Below, piece after piece: positions 36,841 to 46,655 of a stretch of DNA of 64,000 nt. Under the pieces are notes generated by a model. The model was not told the DNA's origin. It did not search any database and saw only the letters and a list, made by a program, of their open reading frames with translations. The position numbers and the translations under genes are program-made. The DNA comes from Streptomyces sp. DvalAA-43 (lineage in GTDB: Bacteria > Actinomycetota > Actinomycetes > Streptomycetales > Streptomycetaceae), in NCBI RefSeq assembly GCF_900091725.1, contig NZ_FMBW01000043.1, positions 62,001 to 126,000 on the forward strand, written 5' to 3'. Position 1 is the first letter of the stretch; each line of letters starts with the position of its first letter.

Positions 36841-37764
36841 TCAGCCGGCGGCCGGGGTGACCGCGCGCCGCCCCCAGGCGGTTGCCGCCAGGACGAGCAC
36901 CGCGCCCACCGCGCCGAGGACGCCGAGCCGCTCGCCGCCGATCGCGATGCCGACGGCGGCGGCCCAGAGCGGCTCCGTGCCGAGCAGCAGGCTGACCCGG
37001 GACGGCGAGGTGCGGCGCACCGACCACATCTGTACGAAGAAGGCGAAGAGCGTGCAGAAGACGGAGAGGAACAGCAGCCCGCCCCATTCCCGGACGCCGA
37101 ACCCCGCGGCCACCGTCCACGGCGCCTCCCCGGTACCGGGCACGGCCGCGAGCACGGCGAAGACGGCGACGGCGCTGCCGAGCTGGACCGTGGTCAGCGA
37201 CAGCGAGTCGGCCCCCTGCACGGACTTGATACGGGCCATCAGCAGCACGTGCACGGTGCGGGCGAGGGCGGCCACCAGCATCAGCAGATCACCGGGCGAC
37301 GGGCTGGTGAATCCGCCGCCCTGGGTCAGCAGCACCACACCGGCGACCGAGAGCGCCGCGGCGGCGAGGAAGGCCCTGGGCGGCCGGACACGGGTCACCG
37401 CGCCCTCGGCGAGCGGGGTGACGATCATGGTGAGGCTGATGATGAGGCCCGCGTTGGTCGCCGAGGTGTGCACGACGCCGTACGTCTCCACGAGGAAGAT
37501 CGCGCTGAGGACGAGCCCCAGCAGACCGGCCCCCCGCCACTGCGCCGCGTCGAGCGCCCGCAGCCTGCGACGGCCGACGACCACCAGCACCGGCAGCACG
37601 ACGGCGAATCGCAGCACGAGCACGGCGACGACGGTCTGGGCGGTGGTGATGCCCTTGGCCGCCAGATAGCTCGAACCCCACACGACCGCGACGAGCAGCA
37701 CGGGCAGGTCGGTGAGCCAGGCGCGGCGGGACGGGGCAAGCGTGGGCACGGCGATCGAGGACAC
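36841..37764 (-). CDS. EamA/DMT-family transporter
   Basis: A 307-residue membrane protein with ten hydrophobic segments in two EamA repeats. VLLVAVVWGSSYLAAKG opens the first, VYGVVHTSATNAGLIISL-type sequence and SLLLGTEPLWAAAVG mark the conserved repeats. Members export amino acids, sugars or drugs. GTG 37764 avoids a long arginine-rich extension. Divergent from the SDR gene. Confidence 0.88.
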   Translation of the reverse strand: MSSIAVPTLAPSRRAWLTDLPVLLVAVVWGSSYLAAKGITTAQTVVAVLVLRFAVVLPVLVVVGRRRLRALDAAQWRGAGLLGLVLSAIFLVETYGVVHTSATNAGLIISLTMIVTPLAEGAVTRVRPPRAFLAAAALSVAGVVLLTQGGGFTSPSPGDLLMLVAALARTVHVLLMARIKSVQGADSLSLTTVQLGSAVAVFAVLAAVPGTGEAPWTVAAGFGVREWGGLLFLSVFCTLFAFFVQMWSVRRTSPSRVSLLLGTEPLWAAAVGIAIGGERLGVLGAVGAVLVLAATAWGRRAVTPAAG

Positions 37765-37927
37765 CTGGCCTGGTTCTCCTGGTTCTCCACGGCGGGAACG
37801 ATGTGGAGACCTCGATGGCTCACACGCGGGAACGATCACCGTACCGGGCACCGCCCCCCCGCCGGACAGCCCTCGTCGACGTCCGATTCCCGCCGGTATC
37901 GGCCGGGCTCAACGACTTTCCTGGTCC

Positions 37928-37948
37928 GTGTCGAACAACGACCGACAC
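37928..37948. promoter_or_regulatory. Inverted repeat upstream of the SDR gene
   Basis: GTGTCG at 37928-37933 and CGACAC at 37943-37948 form a perfect 6-bp inverted repeat with a 9-bp spacer, 28 bp before the SDR start. It could bind a TetR-like dimer, but no regulator gene is adjacent. Confidence 0.35.
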
Positions 37949-37976
37949 AACACCGCCGACGTACGAGGAACCCACG

Positions 37977-38729
37977 ATGACCAGCACCAGCACCACCGGC
38001 ACGACCCGGACCGCACTCGTCACCGGAGGCAGCCGCGGCATCGGCGCCGCGACCGCCCTGCGGCTCGCCCGGGAGGGGGTCGATGTGGCCCTGACGTACG
38101 TACAGGACGAGGCGGCCGCGACGGCGGTCGTCGATGAGATCCGCTCGTACGGCCGGCGCGGGATCGCCCTGCGGGTGGACTCGGCCGACCCCGAGGCGGT
38201 CCCGGCGGCCGTGCACGGCGCCGCGGACACGCTCGGCCGGCTGGACATCCTCGTCAACAACGCGGGCATCGGGGTGCTCGGGCCCATCGGCGCCCTCACC
38301 CACGCCGATGTGGACCGGGTGCTCGCGGTCAATGTGCGGGCGGTGTTCCTGGCCTGCCGGGCGGCGGCGGAGGTCCTGGAGGACGGTGGCCGCATCGTCT
38401 CGGTCGGCACGGCGCTCAGCCGGTACACCGGCGGGTCCGGCTCCACGCTCTACGCGATGAGCAAGTCGGCGCTGACGGGTCTCACCAAGCCGCTCGCCCG
38501 TGAACTGGGGCCGCGCGGCATCACGGTCAATCTGGTGCAGCCCGGACCGGTCGACACGGATCTCAACCCGGCCGACGGCCCGTTCGCCGCCGGCCAGCGC
38601 TCGGCGACCGCCCTGGGCCGGTTCGGCACGACGGACGAAGTGGCTTCCCTGATCGCCTACTTGGCCAGTGCCGGGGCGGCGTACATCACCGGTACGGAGG
38701 TGACGGTGGACGGCGGCCACGCGGCCTGA
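37977..38729 (+). CDS. SDR-family oxidoreductase (FabG-like)
   Basis: A 250-residue classical short-chain dehydrogenase. The cofactor loop is ALVTGGSRGIGAATALRL, followed by ILVNNAGIG and an active site with serine near SVGTAL and YAMSK (Tyr, Lys). It ends in ITGTEVTVDGGHAA. NADP(H)-dependent reduction or oxidation of a carbonyl or alcohol is expected, with no substrate clue. It lies alone between convergent and divergent neighbours. Confidence 0.92.
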   Translation: MTSTSTTGTTRTALVTGGSRGIGAATALRLAREGVDVALTYVQDEAAATAVVDEIRSYGRRGIALRVDSADPEAVPAAVHGAADTLGRLDILVNNAGIGVLGPIGALTHADVDRVLAVNVRAVFLACRAAAEVLEDGGRIVSVGTALSRYTGGSGSTLYAMSKSALTGLTKPLARELGPRGITVNLVQPGPVDTDLNPADGPFAAGQRSATALGRFGTTDEVASLIAYLASAGAAYITGTEVTVDGGHAA

Positions 38730-38765
38730 ACGGACCGGCCCCGCGCGGCCCCGGCGCGGTGCGGT

Positions 38766-39095
38766 TCACCGCGAGCGCGGGGTGACCTCCGCCATCCGGG
38801 ACCAACCCTCGCCCGGCACCTCGACGTTGATGATCTCCGGGGTCTCGGCGACGAGGTCCGCCATCAGGTCCATGGCCGAGGCGAAGTGCTCGGACTTCAC
38901 GTGGGCCGCACCGGCCTCGGGGGAGGCGAAGGCCTCCAGCAGGACGAACTGGTCGGGGTTCTCGACGCTGTACGACCACTCGAAGAAGACGTTGCCCGGC
39001 TCCTGCCGGGTGGCGAGGGTGAAGGGCTCGACGGCCGGGAGCCAGTTGTCGCGCTCTTCGCTGCGTACGGTGAACTTGACGGCGATGAAGATCAT
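38766..39095 (-). CDS. ABM-domain quinol monooxygenase-like protein
   Basis: A 109-residue single ABM domain (antibiotic biosynthesis monooxygenase, YgiN-like), opening MIFIAVKFTVRSEERDNWL. FFEWSYSVENPDQFVLLEAF and HVKSEHFASAMDLM are typical of the dimeric ferredoxin-like fold. YgiN relatives oxidise quinols, and many ABM proteins act on stress-derived compounds. It is separate from the allantoicase operon by a strong hairpin at 39154. Confidence 0.82.
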   Translation of the reverse strand: MIFIAVKFTVRSEERDNWLPAVEPFTLATRQEPGNVFFEWSYSVENPDQFVLLEAFASPEAGAAHVKSEHFASAMDLMADLVAETPEIINVEVPGEGWSRMAEVTPRSR

Positions 39096-39153
39096 GCACC
39101 CAGGGTCCCATATGCCCCTGGATGCGGACTCATCGGGCACACCCGGATGGTGT

Positions 39154-39190
39154 CGGCCCCGGCCCGGACGAGGCGTCCGGGCCGGGGCCG
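39154..39190 (-). terminator. Strong hairpin terminator after the allantoicase gene
   Basis: A perfect 17-bp GC-rich stem (39154-39170 with 39174-39190) and a 3-nt loop start 28 bp after the allantoicase stop. Confidence 0.8.
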
Positions 39191-39217
39191 GCGTGCGGGC
39201 GCACAGGGCCCGGGTCC

Positions 39218-40333
39218 TCAGCCGCCCAGCTCGCGGTGGCGGGCCGCCAGCCGTGCGGCGCCCTCCTCGGTCGGTGAGCCGAACAGCCGCAGCCGGGAGA
39301 TTCCGCCGTCCGGGAAGATGTCGATCCGGATGTGCGTGGCCCGGACCTCCTCCGGCAGGACGAAGCGGTGGTCGGTGTCGGGCTGCAGCCGGGTCCGGGG
39401 CAGCACCTCGGTCCAGTCCCCGCTCCCGCCGTCGCGGGCAAAGAGGCTCGCCCAGCCCGCCGAGTTGCCCTTCAGATACGCGGTGTCGATCTCGACGGCG
39501 CGGATCCGCGCCTGCTCGACGAGCCGGTAGCGGATCCAGTCGTTGCCCCGGTCGCGCCGCCGCCGGGTCTCCCAGCCGTCGTCCATCTTGCGGGACCGGC
39601 CGGGCTGGATGGTGTGGGTGGCCGGGGAGTAGAAGCGGTCGGAGGCGTCCTCCACCGTGCCGCCGTTCTCCAGGGCGACCAGGTCGAAGGTGCCGAGGGC
39701 GGCCAGCCACGCGGGGTCGGGAACGACCTCGCCGTACACCCGGAGGCGGGCTATCCCCCCGTCGGGGTGCTGGTTGACCCGCAGATGGGTGAAGCGCCGC
39801 CCGGCCTCGACCGAGAAGCCGTTGGCGGCGTGCCCGCCAACCGGCGTACGGGGTACGAGCGTCGTCCACTCGACCCCGGGCGCGAGGAGTTCCCCGGGCG
39901 ACGGGGAGCCGGGCACGCAGGCCGCCTCGACGGAGACCGCCTGCGGGTAGTTGCCGCGGAAGTGGGCCGTGTCGACGACGATGCCGCGCACGATTCCGGG
40001 CGCGCCGAGCCGTACCAGCGCCCAGTCGTGGTCCCCGTCCGCCGGGTGCGGCTCGTCCGCACTCGCGCCGCGACGGCGGCGGGTCTCCCAGCCGTCCATG
40101 ATCTTGCCCTTGTGGCCGAAGCGCTCGGGGTCGAACTCGGCGGGCTCCGGCCTGAGCAGGTTCTCGCGCTCGGCGAAGAACTCGTCGTTGGCGGCGATCA
40201 CCCCCGCGCCGAGCCGCCGGTCGGCGAGGTCGACGAGGCCGGTGAAGGGGAAGTCGGCGGTGCGGTAGTCGGCGTACGGGTCGCCGCCGCCGTACGGGTT
40301 CGCGTCACCGGTGAAGCGCTCGGTCGCCGTCAT
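39218..40333 (-). CDS. alc: Allantoicase
   Basis: A 371-residue enzyme that hydrolyses allantoate to ureidoglycolate and urea. It is built from two homologous halves: GKIMDGWETRRRR recurs as RKMDDGWETRRRR, and RFTHLRVNQHPDGGIARLRV recurs as ATHIRIDIFPDGGISRLRL. TADFPFTGLVDLADRRLG opens the first half. ATG 40333 follows the allantoinase stop at 40336 by two bases, so it is coupled to the previous ureide step. The pair is presumably controlled from the repeat at 41717. Confidence 0.95.
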   Translation of the reverse strand: MTATERFTGDANPYGGGDPYADYRTADFPFTGLVDLADRRLGAGVIAANDEFFAERENLLRPEPAEFDPERFGHKGKIMDGWETRRRRGASADEPHPADGDHDWALVRLGAPGIVRGIVVDTAHFRGNYPQAVSVEAACVPGSPSPGELLAPGVEWTTLVPRTPVGGHAANGFSVEAGRRFTHLRVNQHPDGGIARLRVYGEVVPDPAWLAALGTFDLVALENGGTVEDASDRFYSPATHTIQPGRSRKMDDGWETRRRRDRGNDWIRYRLVEQARIRAVEIDTAYLKGNSAGWASLFARDGGSGDWTEVLPRTRLQPDTDHRFVLPEEVRATHIRIDIFPDGGISRLRLFGSPTEEGAARLAARHRELGG

Positions 40334-40335
40334 GG

Positions 40336-41679
40336 TCAGTGGTTCCTTTCGAGGAGCCGTCCGGTGGGTCCGGCGACGGCGCCGTCGGCGGCGATCCGTT
40401 CGCCGCGCAGCCAGGTCGACTTCACGACGCCGAGCAGGGTCTTTCCGGCGTATGCGGTGACCTGGTTGCGGTGGAAGAGTTCGGCGGGGTCGACGGTGAA
40501 CGTCTCGTCGGGGGCGAGCACCGCGAAGTCCGCGTCGCGTCCGGCCTCGATGGCCCCCTTCCGGGTCAGCCCGGCGAGCCGCGCGGGGGCGGCCGACATC
40601 CAGCGGGCGACGTCGTCGAGCGAGTGGCCACGCCTGCGGGCCTCGGTCCAGATGGCGGGCAGTCCCAGCTGGAGGGAGGAGATCCCACCCCAGGCGGAGG
40701 CGAAGTCCGGCGTCTTCAGCTCGGTGGTGCACGGCGAGTGGTCGGAGACGACGCAGTCGATCGTGCCGCCGGCCAGCCCCTCCCACAGCGCGTCCTGGTT
40801 GGCGGCCTCGCGGATCGGCGGGCAGCACTTGAACTCCGTGGCGCCGTCCGGGACCTCCTCGGCGGTGAGGGTGAGGAAGTGCGGGCAGGACTCGACGGTG
40901 ATCCGTACGCCTTCGCGCTTGGCGGCGGCGATCATCGGCAGTGCGTCACTGGAGGACAGATGCAGCACATGGACGCGGGCGTTCAGCCGCCTGGCATGCC
41001 CGATCAGGCCCTCGATCGCGGTGTTCTCGGCGTCGCGCGGCCGGGAGGCGAGGAAGTCGGCGTAGGCGGGCCCGCTGCGCTGCGGGGCGGAGGCCAGATG
41101 GCGCGGGTCCTCGGCGTGCACGATCAGCAGGCCGCCGAAACCGGCGATCTCCGCCATGGACCGGGCCAGCTGCTCCTGGTCGAGCTCCGGGAACTCATCG
41201 ACGCCGGAGGGCGACAGGAAGCACTTGAAGCCGAACACCCCGGCCTCGTGCAGCGGCCGCAGGTCCTTGACGTTGGACGGGATCGCGCCGCCCCAGAAGC
41301 CGGTGTCGATGTGCGCCTTGGGGGCGGCCACCTGCTGCTTGGTGCGCAGATGGGCGACGGTGGTGGTCGGCGGGAGGGAGTTGAGCGGCATGTCGAGCAG
41401 GGTGGTGATGCCGCCCGCCGCCGCCGCGCGGGTGGCGGTGAAGAAGCCCTCCCACTCGGTGCGGCCCGGGTCGTTCACATGGACGTGCGTGTCGACGAGT
41501 CCGGGCAGCAGGACGTCGTCGCCGAAGTCCTCCAGCCGAGCGCCGGCCGGCACCTCGGTGCCGTACGGCAGGACGGCGTCGATACGCCCGTCGGCGACGG
41601 CGACCGCCGCGGGGCGCGTCCCGTCCGGGGTGACGACACGCGTCGAGCGCAGTACCAGTTCCACGTCCGCACCGGACAC
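40336..41679 (-). CDS. allB: Allantoinase
   Basis: A 447-residue cyclic amidohydrolase that opens allantoin to allantoate. Metal ligands are visible in [17 protein letters not shown], the carbamylated lysine in [33 protein letters not shown] and CVVSDHSPC. The GFKCF segment followed by SGVDEFP favours allantoinase over hydantoinase. The start is GTG 41679 behind GAGGAG. It heads the allB-alc operon, with an inverted repeat 38 bp upstream and the IclR regulator gene divergent to it. Confidence 0.95.
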   Translation of the reverse strand: MSGADVELVLRSTRVVTPDGTRPAAVAVADGRIDAVLPYGTEVPAGARLEDFGDDVLLPGLVDTHVHVNDPGRTEWEGFFTATRAAAAGGITTLLDMPLNSLPPTTTVAHLRTKQQVAAPKAHIDTGFWGGAIPSNVKDLRPLHEAGVFGFKCFLSPSGVDEFPELDQEQLARSMAEIAGFGGLLIVHAEDPRHLASAPQRSGPAYADFLASRPRDAENTAIEGLIGHARRLNARVHVLHLSSSDALPMIAAAKREGVRITVESCPHFLTLTAEEVPDGATEFKCCPPIREAANQDALWEGLAGGTIDCVVSDHSPCTTELKTPDFASAWGGISSLQLGLPAIWTEARRRGHSLDDVARWMSAAPARLAGLTRKGAIEAGRDADFAVLAPDETFTVDPAELFHRNQVTAYAGKTLLGVVKSTWLRGERIAADGAVAGPTGRLLERNH

Positions 41680-41716
41680 CCGTGCTCCTCACTTCGGACC
41701 TTCGAACGCTGACGAA

Positions 41717-41733
41717 TTCAACGAACTGTTGAA
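41717..41733. promoter_or_regulatory. Probable AllR-type operator upstream of allantoinase
   Basis: TTCAACGAACTGTTGAA is a perfect 6-bp inverted repeat with a 5-bp spacer, 38 bp before the allantoinase start. A related 17-bp element (13 of 17 bases) precedes the malate synthase gene at 47880. The divergent IclR gene is the obvious candidate regulator. Confidence 0.6.
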
Positions 41734-42042
41734 GGAGTCTTCACTCGGGATCCGGGCCCGTCAAGACCCCACTTTCCTCGCCGAGCGGCCGGTCGGCCAC
41801 CGCGCGCCCACAACTGGAGATTTCCACAAAGTAAAAGTCCTATTTCGGAGAGCGGAACGTAACATGGGACCAGTGCGGCCCCGCGGAACGGCCCCGCCGA
41901 AGGCCGACACCGGGACAAACGGGCTCTGACCGGCCAGGACTCCGCACCCGGAGCAGTGGGCCGATCGGGAACCGCCCGGTAGGCTGCTGGGTGCCTCGCC
42001 GGGCGGGGCACCCGCTCTTCCGCCTCGAAAGGACCGTTTGAC
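41734..42042. other. Promoter region of the IclR gene
   Basis: About 309 bp with no supportable gene. AT-richer sequence at 41818-41865 (around TTTCCACAAAGTAAAAG and TTTCGGAGAGCGGAA) looks like promoter or operator DNA. I cannot fix a transcription start. Confidence 0.4.
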
Positions 42043-42843
42043 GTGCCGCCGTCCCACGCCAGCACATCCGACTCCAAGCCCGCCGCTTCCAGCGGTGGTG
42101 TGCAGTCCCTTGAGCGTGCCTTCGATCTTCTGGAGCGGATGGCGGACGCGGGGGGTGAGGTCGGGCTGAGCGAACTCTCCGCGAGCAGTGGGCTCCCGCT
42201 GCCGACCATCCACCGCCTGATGCGCACCCTGGTGCTCTGCGGATACGTCCGCCAGCAGCCCAACCGGCGCTACGCCCTCGGCCCCCGGCTGATCCGGCTC
42301 GGCGAGTCCGCGTCCCGGCTCCTGGGCACCTGGGCCCGCCCGTATCTCGCGCGGCTGGTCGAGGAGACCGGCGAGACCGCGAACATGGCGCTGCTCGACG
42401 GCGACGAGATCGTGTACGTGGCGCAGGTGCCGTCCAAGCACTCGATGCGCATGTTCACCGAGGTGGGCCGCCGGGTGCTCCCCCACTCCACGGGTGTCGG
42501 CAAGGCGCTGCTGGCGCACACGCCGCCGGACGAGGTGCGCGCCCTGCTCGCCCGTACCGGGATGCCGGCCGCCACCGAGAAGACGATCACCACCCCCGAC
42601 GGCTTCCTCGACGCACTGGAGCAGGTCCGCCGGCTCGGTTACGCGGTCGACGACAACGAGCAGGAGATCGGGGTCCGCTGTCTGGCGGTCTCCGTCCCGA
42701 ACTCCCCCACCTCGGCCGCGATCTCGATCTCCGGTCCGGCGGGCCGGGTGACGGACGCCGCGACGGAGCGGATCGTACCGATCCTCCAGCAGGCCGCGAA
42801 GGAGCTCTCCGACGCGCTGGCGAGCAGCGGCTCCACCGGCTGA
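42043..42843 (+). CDS. allR: IclR-family regulator, AllR-like
   Basis: A 266-residue IclR protein. The N-terminal winged helix (about 20-85) includes SLERAFDLLERMADAGGE, SGLPLPTIHRLMRTLV and GYVRQQPNRRYALG. The effector domain has VEETGETANMALLDGD, HSTGVGKALLAH, GYAVDDNEQEIGVRCLAV and ISISGPAGRV. In Streptomyces an IclR protein next to allantoin genes (AllR) represses ureide catabolism, with allantoin-pathway metabolites or glyoxylate as effectors. The divergent position supports that. It starts at GTG 42043 behind AAAGGA and is followed by a strong terminator. Confidence 0.88.
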   Translation: MPPSHASTSDSKPAASSGGVQSLERAFDLLERMADAGGEVGLSELSASSGLPLPTIHRLMRTLVLCGYVRQQPNRRYALGPRLIRLGESASRLLGTWARPYLARLVEETGETANMALLDGDEIVYVAQVPSKHSMRMFTEVGRRVLPHSTGVGKALLAHTPPDEVRALLARTGMPAATEKTITTPDGFLDALEQVRRLGYAVDDNEQEIGVRCLAVSVPNSPTSAAISISGPAGRVTDAATERIVPILQQAAKELSDALASSGSTG

Positions 42844-42849
42844 GACGAC

Positions 42850-42893
42850 GCGGGGAGGGGGCGGGCGGCCGACGCCACCCGCCCCCTCCCCGC
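42850..42893 (+). terminator. Terminator after the IclR gene
   Basis: A perfect 16-bp stem (42850-42865 with 42878-42893) and a 12-nt loop, followed by a pyrimidine-rich TTCCTTCTTCT tract. It also serves the convergent ABC ATPase gene ending at 42904. Confidence 0.85.
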
Positions 42894-42903
42894 TTCCTTC
42901 TTC

Positions 42904-43584
42904 TCAGACCGGTTCGGGCACCGTCAGGCGGCCGTCGTCCATCCGGACCGTGCGGTCCGCCCGGTCCAGATGGGTCCGGTCGTGCGTGACCAGCACCGTC
43001 GCCGTCGACCGCGACCGGGTCAGCGCGACCAGCAGGTCCAGCACCGCCGCTCCCCGCTCGTGGTCGAGCGCGCTGGTCGGTTCGTCGACCAGCAGCACCG
43101 CCGGGTCGTTCATCAGGGCCCGCGCGATGTTGATCCGCTGCCGCTGTCCGCCCGACAGCTGGTGCGGCCTGCGTCCGGCCTGGTCCGCCAGGCCGACCGC
43201 GTCCAGGAGTTCCAGCGCCCGGCCGCGGGCTCCGCGTACCGAACCGCCCGAGAGGTGGGTCATCACCTGGAGCTGTTCGGCCGCCGTGAGCGAGGGCAGC
43301 AGATTGGGCTGCTGGAAGACGATGCCGATGCGCTCCCGGCGCAGCTCCGCCTGTTGCGCACGGCCCAGGCCCGCGGTCTCCGTACCGGCGACGACCACCC
43401 GGCCCTCGTCCGGGGTGACCAGGGTCGCGGCCACCGCGAGCAGGCTGGACTTGCCGGAGCCGGACGGCCCCACGACCGCGGTGAGCGTCCCCGCGGGCAC
43501 GTCCAGCGAGATCCGGTCGAGGGCGGTGAGCCGGCCGTCGCCGTCGGGGTAGGTGAGGGTGACATCGGCGAGGGTCAGGGTCAT
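42904..43584 (-). CDS. MacB/LolD-type ABC transporter ATPase
   Basis: A 226-residue ATPase. Walker A is VVGPSGSGKSSLLAVA, signature [17 protein letters not shown] and Walker B LLVDEPTSALDHE. IGIVFQQPNLLPSLTA is the family's Q-loop. It is coupled by ATGA to the FtsX-like permease. Together they resemble mechanotransmission-type efflux or lipid-stress systems, not importers. The adjacent divergent two-component pair may control them. Confidence 0.92.
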   Translation of the reverse strand: MTLTLADVTLTYPDGDGRLTALDRISLDVPAGTLTAVVGPSGSGKSSLLAVAATLVTPDEGRVVVAGTETAGLGRAQQAELRRERIGIVFQQPNLLPSLTAAEQLQVMTHLSGGSVRGARGRALELLDAVGLADQAGRRPHQLSGGQRQRINIARALMNDPAVLLVDEPTSALDHERGAAVLDLLVALTRSRSTATVLVTHDRTHLDRADRTVRMDDGRLTVPEPV

Positions 43585-44675
43585 CGGGCACTCCCGAGTG
43601 CGGTGAGCGGGTCGACGGCGGTGATCCGCCGGATGGACAGGGCCGCCCCGAGGGCACCGAGGACGATCATGACGGCGGCCGGGACCAGGACGGTCGCCGC
43701 GTCGAGGACGAACGGCACGGCCCCGCCACTGATCAGGGCGCCGAGCCCGGAGGCGAGCGCGGTGCCCACGCCCGTACCGACCGCGAGCATCACGACGGCC
43801 TGCCCGAGCGCGTCGCGCAGCAGATAGCGGGTGGAGGCGCCGAGTGCCTTCAGCACCGCGACATCGCCGCTGCGCTGGATCGTCCAGACGGTGAAGAAGG
43901 CGCCGATGACCAGGGCGGAGATGGCGAAGAGGAAACCGCGCATCAGCTGGAGCGAGCCGTTCTCGGCCTGGTAGGAGCCGATGGCGGTGAGGGAGTCGGC
44001 GAGGGAGAGCGTGCTGGTGCCGGCCGCCCGGTCGCCCGCGGCGAGATCGGCGCCGCCGGTGGTGGTCAGGGCGATCACCGTGGCGTGCCGGGCCCGGCCC
44101 CCGCCGTCGCCGCCGAACCGCTGCCAGTCGTCGAGCGAGGTCCACACGACCGGCGTGTGGCTGTAGGAGGCGTCCCCCGCGACGGCCGCGACGGTGACCT
44201 CGGTGCCACCGAACCGCAGCCGGTCACCGGTCCCGGCGGCCAGGTCGTCGGCGGCCTGCTCGGACAGCACCACCTTCCCCGGTCCGACCCGCGCGCCACC
44301 GGCGGGCGCCAGGCCCCCGTCCGGCTCGACCCCGAACGCCGAGACCGCGGCGGTGCGCCCGCCCTGGACGGCGACGGCGTTGAGCGTACGGATGCCGAGC
44401 GGTTCCGCACCGCTCACCCCCGGCCGCTCCGCCCAGCTCCGCCAGGCGCTCTCCTCGACGGACGAGTCGGTGAAGGACACGGCGCGGCCGTCGGGCGGGG
44501 CCGCGAACGCCAGGTGGTCGGCGTTCAGCCCCGTGACGGCCGAGGTGTTCTCCCGGGCCAGACCGGCGGTGAGGCCGGACAACAGACCCACGAGCAGCGT
44601 GATCAGCACCACGACCGTGCCCATGAGCGCGAACCGGCCCTTGGCGAACCGGAGATCTCTCCATGCGACGAACAT
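43581..44675 (-). CDS. FtsX/MacB-type ABC transporter permease
   Basis: A 364-residue permease with one N-terminal helix (MGTVVVLITLLVGLLSGLTA region), a large extracytoplasmic MacB_PCD domain (about 45-240) and three C-terminal helices of the FtsX domain. SIRRITAVDPLTALGSAR closes it in the usual way. It is coupled to the ATPase. Its start lies 110 bp from the divergent histidine kinase start. Confidence 0.9.
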   Translation of the reverse strand: MFVAWRDLRFAKGRFALMGTVVVLITLLVGLLSGLTAGLARENTSAVTGLNADHLAFAAPPDGRAVSFTDSSVEESAWRSWAERPGVSGAEPLGIRTLNAVAVQGGRTAAVSAFGVEPDGGLAPAGGARVGPGKVVLSEQAADDLAAGTGDRLRFGGTEVTVAAVAGDASYSHTPVVWTSLDDWQRFGGDGGGRARHATVIALTTTGGADLAAGDRAAGTSTLSLADSLTAIGSYQAENGSLQLMRGFLFAISALVIGAFFTVWTIQRSGDVAVLKALGASTRYLLRDALGQAVVMLAVGTGVGTALASGLGALISGGAVPFVLDAATVLVPAAVMIVLGALGAALSIRRITAVDPLTALGSAR

Positions 44676-44744
44676 GGCCCCAGCCTCGCCGTCCGGGCCG
44701 CCGGAAACATCGCTCGGCGGTGGGGCCCGACATCAACCTTTCGA

Positions 44745-44776
44745 TTGACCGGCCCCCGCCGCCCCGCGTCTACGCT
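44745..44776 (+). promoter_or_regulatory. Possible promoter of the histidine kinase operon
   Basis: TTGACC at 44745-44750 and TACGCT at 44771-44776 resemble -35 and -10 elements but with a long 20-bp spacer. The start codon at 44786 would then be almost leaderless. A TCAA-N8-TTGA inverted repeat overlaps the -35 and could be a response-regulator site. Confidence 0.35.
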
Positions 44777-44785
44777 GGACGAATC

Positions 44786-45997
44786 ATGGATTCCCGCGCC
44801 CACCCCCCGGTCACCGCCGCACTGCGGCTGTGTCTGCACGCGCTGCTGATCGGGCTGCTCGCCCTCGCGGCGGTCCGGGCCGTCGGCGACGGCACACCGC
44901 ACGCCACCGCCGTCGTCGTGGTCGCCTGCCTGATGGCCGCCCTGTACGCGGCGGGCGCGCTCGCCCCCGCCGTGCAGCCTCGCACCCGCCCGGCCGCGCT
45001 CTGGCTGGCCGCGCTGGGCGCCGTGTGGCTGGCGCTGCTGGCCCTGTCGCCGGACAGCCTCTGGGTGGCCTTCCCGCTCTACTTCCTGCAACTGCATCTG
45101 CTGCCGACGCGCTGGGCCCTGCCGGCCGTCGCCGCCACCGCCCTCGCCGCCATCGCCGGTTTCGTGCTGCACGGCCAGGCCGTCAACCCGGGCACCTTCA
45201 TCGGGCCGCTGCTCGGGGCGGCGGTAGCGGTCGCGACGGTCCTCGGGTACGAGGCGCTGTTCCGGGAGAGCGAACGGCGCCGGGAGCTCATCGAGGAGCT
45301 GATGTCGACCCGGGCGGAGCTCGCCGAGGCGGAACGCACCGCGGGCACGCTCGCCGAGCGCGAGCGGCTGGCCCGGGAGATCCACGACACCCTCGCCCAG
45401 GGGCTGTCCAGCATCCAGCTGCTGCTGCGCGCCGCCGAACGCACCCTGCCCGCCGACGACCCCGCCACCGCGCACGTCCGCCGGGCCCGCGAGGCCGCGC
45501 AGGAGAATCTCGCCGAGGCCCGCCGCTTCGTCCGCGCCCTGTCGCCGCCCGATCTGGAGAACGGCTCCCTGGCCGCTGCGCTGGAACGCCTCTCGTCCCG
45601 CACGACCGGCCCCGGCCTCACGGTGCAGTGCGCGGTGAGCGGCACACCGGTGGAGCTGCCCACGCCGTACGAGGTGGCGCTGTTGCGTACCGCCCAGTCG
45701 GCGCTGGCCAACACGGTGCGGCACGCCGGGGCTGGGCGCGCGGAGATCACCCTCAGCTTCATGGACACCTCGGTGTCGCTGGACGTCGTCGACGACGGCC
45801 GGGGGTTCACCCCGGGTCCCGGCCCGGTCGCCGCGGACCGGGACACCGGGGGGTTCGGACTGCCGGCGATGCGGGCGCGGGCCCGTTCGCTGGGCGGCAC
45901 GCTCAGTGTCGAGTCGGCCCCCGGCCAGGGCACCGCCGTCGCCCTGACCCTTCCGCTCCCGATCCCCGACGGCCGGCCAGGACAGGACGCCGCATGA
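44786..45997 (+). CDS. Two-component sensor histidine kinase, HisKA_3 type
   Basis: A 403-residue kinase with about five N-terminal membrane helices (about 10-165), a coiled coil rich in charged residues ([19 protein letters not shown]), the phospho-acceptor helix [20 protein letters not shown] and an HATPase domain. The latter includes [18 protein letters not shown] and [12 protein letters not shown] 44786 is chosen over an upstream arginine-rich extension. It is coupled by ATGA to its response regulator. Confidence 0.92.
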   Translation: MDSRAHPPVTAALRLCLHALLIGLLALAAVRAVGDGTPHATAVVVVACLMAALYAAGALAPAVQPRTRPAALWLAALGAVWLALLALSPDSLWVAFPLYFLQLHLLPTRWALPAVAATALAAIAGFVLHGQAVNPGTFIGPLLGAAVAVATVLGYEALFRESERRRELIEELMSTRAELAEAERTAGTLAERERLAREIHDTLAQGLSSIQLLLRAAERTLPADDPATAHVRRAREAAQENLAEARRFVRALSPPDLENGSLAAALERLSSRTTGPGLTVQCAVSGTPVELPTPYEVALLRTAQSALANTVRHAGAGRAEITLSFMDTSVSLDVVDDGRGFTPGPGPVAADRDTGGFGLPAMRARARSLGGTLSVESAPGQGTAVALTLPLPIPDGRPGQDAA

Positions 45998-46635
45998 CCG
46001 CCTCCCCCGCCCCCATCAGGCTGCTGCTCGCCGACGACCACCCGGTGGTACGGGCGGGGCTGCGGGCCGTGCTCGATGCCGAACCCGGCTTCCGGGTGGT
46101 CGCCGAGGCGGCCACCGCCGAGCGGGCCGTCGAACTCGCCGCGGCCGGTGGCTTCGACGTGGTCCTCATGGACCTCCAGTTCGGCGCGGGCATGCACGGA
46201 TCGCAGGCCACCGCGGCGATCACGGCACACCCGGACGCGCCCCACGTCCTGATCCTCACCACGTACGACTCGGACGCCGACATCCTGGCCGCGGTCGAGG
46301 CGGGCGCCGCCGGCTACCTGCTCAAGGACGCCCCGCCGGAGGAGCTGGCGGCGGCGGTACGCACGGCCGCGGCGGGCCGCTCGGCGCTCGCACCGGCCGT
46401 GGCCCACCGGCTGATGGACCGCATGCGGACGCCCGCGGAGGCGCTGACCAAGCGCGAGCTGGAGGTCCTGCAACTGGTCGGCGAGGGGCTGTCGAACCTG
46501 CAGATCAGCAAGCGGCTCTTCCTCAGCCAGGCGACGGTCAAGTCCCATCTGGTGCACATCTACGCCAAGCTGGGCGTGGACTCCCGCACCTCGGCGGTCG
46601 CGGCGGCGACGGCCCGCAGGCTCATCCGCCGCTGA
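45994..46635 (+). CDS. NarL-family response regulator
   Basis: A 213-residue regulator with a receiver domain ([15 protein letters not shown], phospho-Asp in [11 protein letters not shown], then [10 protein letters not shown] and YLLKDAPP) and a LuxR-type helix-turn-helix. The latter contains [18 protein letters not shown] and [20 protein letters not shown]. It partners the kinase encoded directly before it. The divergent MacB-type transporter is a reasonable target. Confidence 0.93.
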   Translation: MTASPAPIRLLLADDHPVVRAGLRAVLDAEPGFRVVAEAATAERAVELAAAGGFDVVLMDLQFGAGMHGSQATAAITAHPDAPHVLILTTYDSDADILAAVEAGAAGYLLKDAPPEELAAAVRTAAAGRSALAPAVAHRLMDRMRTPAEALTKRELEVLQLVGEGLSNLQISKRLFLSQATVKSHLVHIYAKLGVDSRTSAVAAATARRLIRR

Positions 46636-46655
46636 CCCCGCCCCTGTACGGCTGC

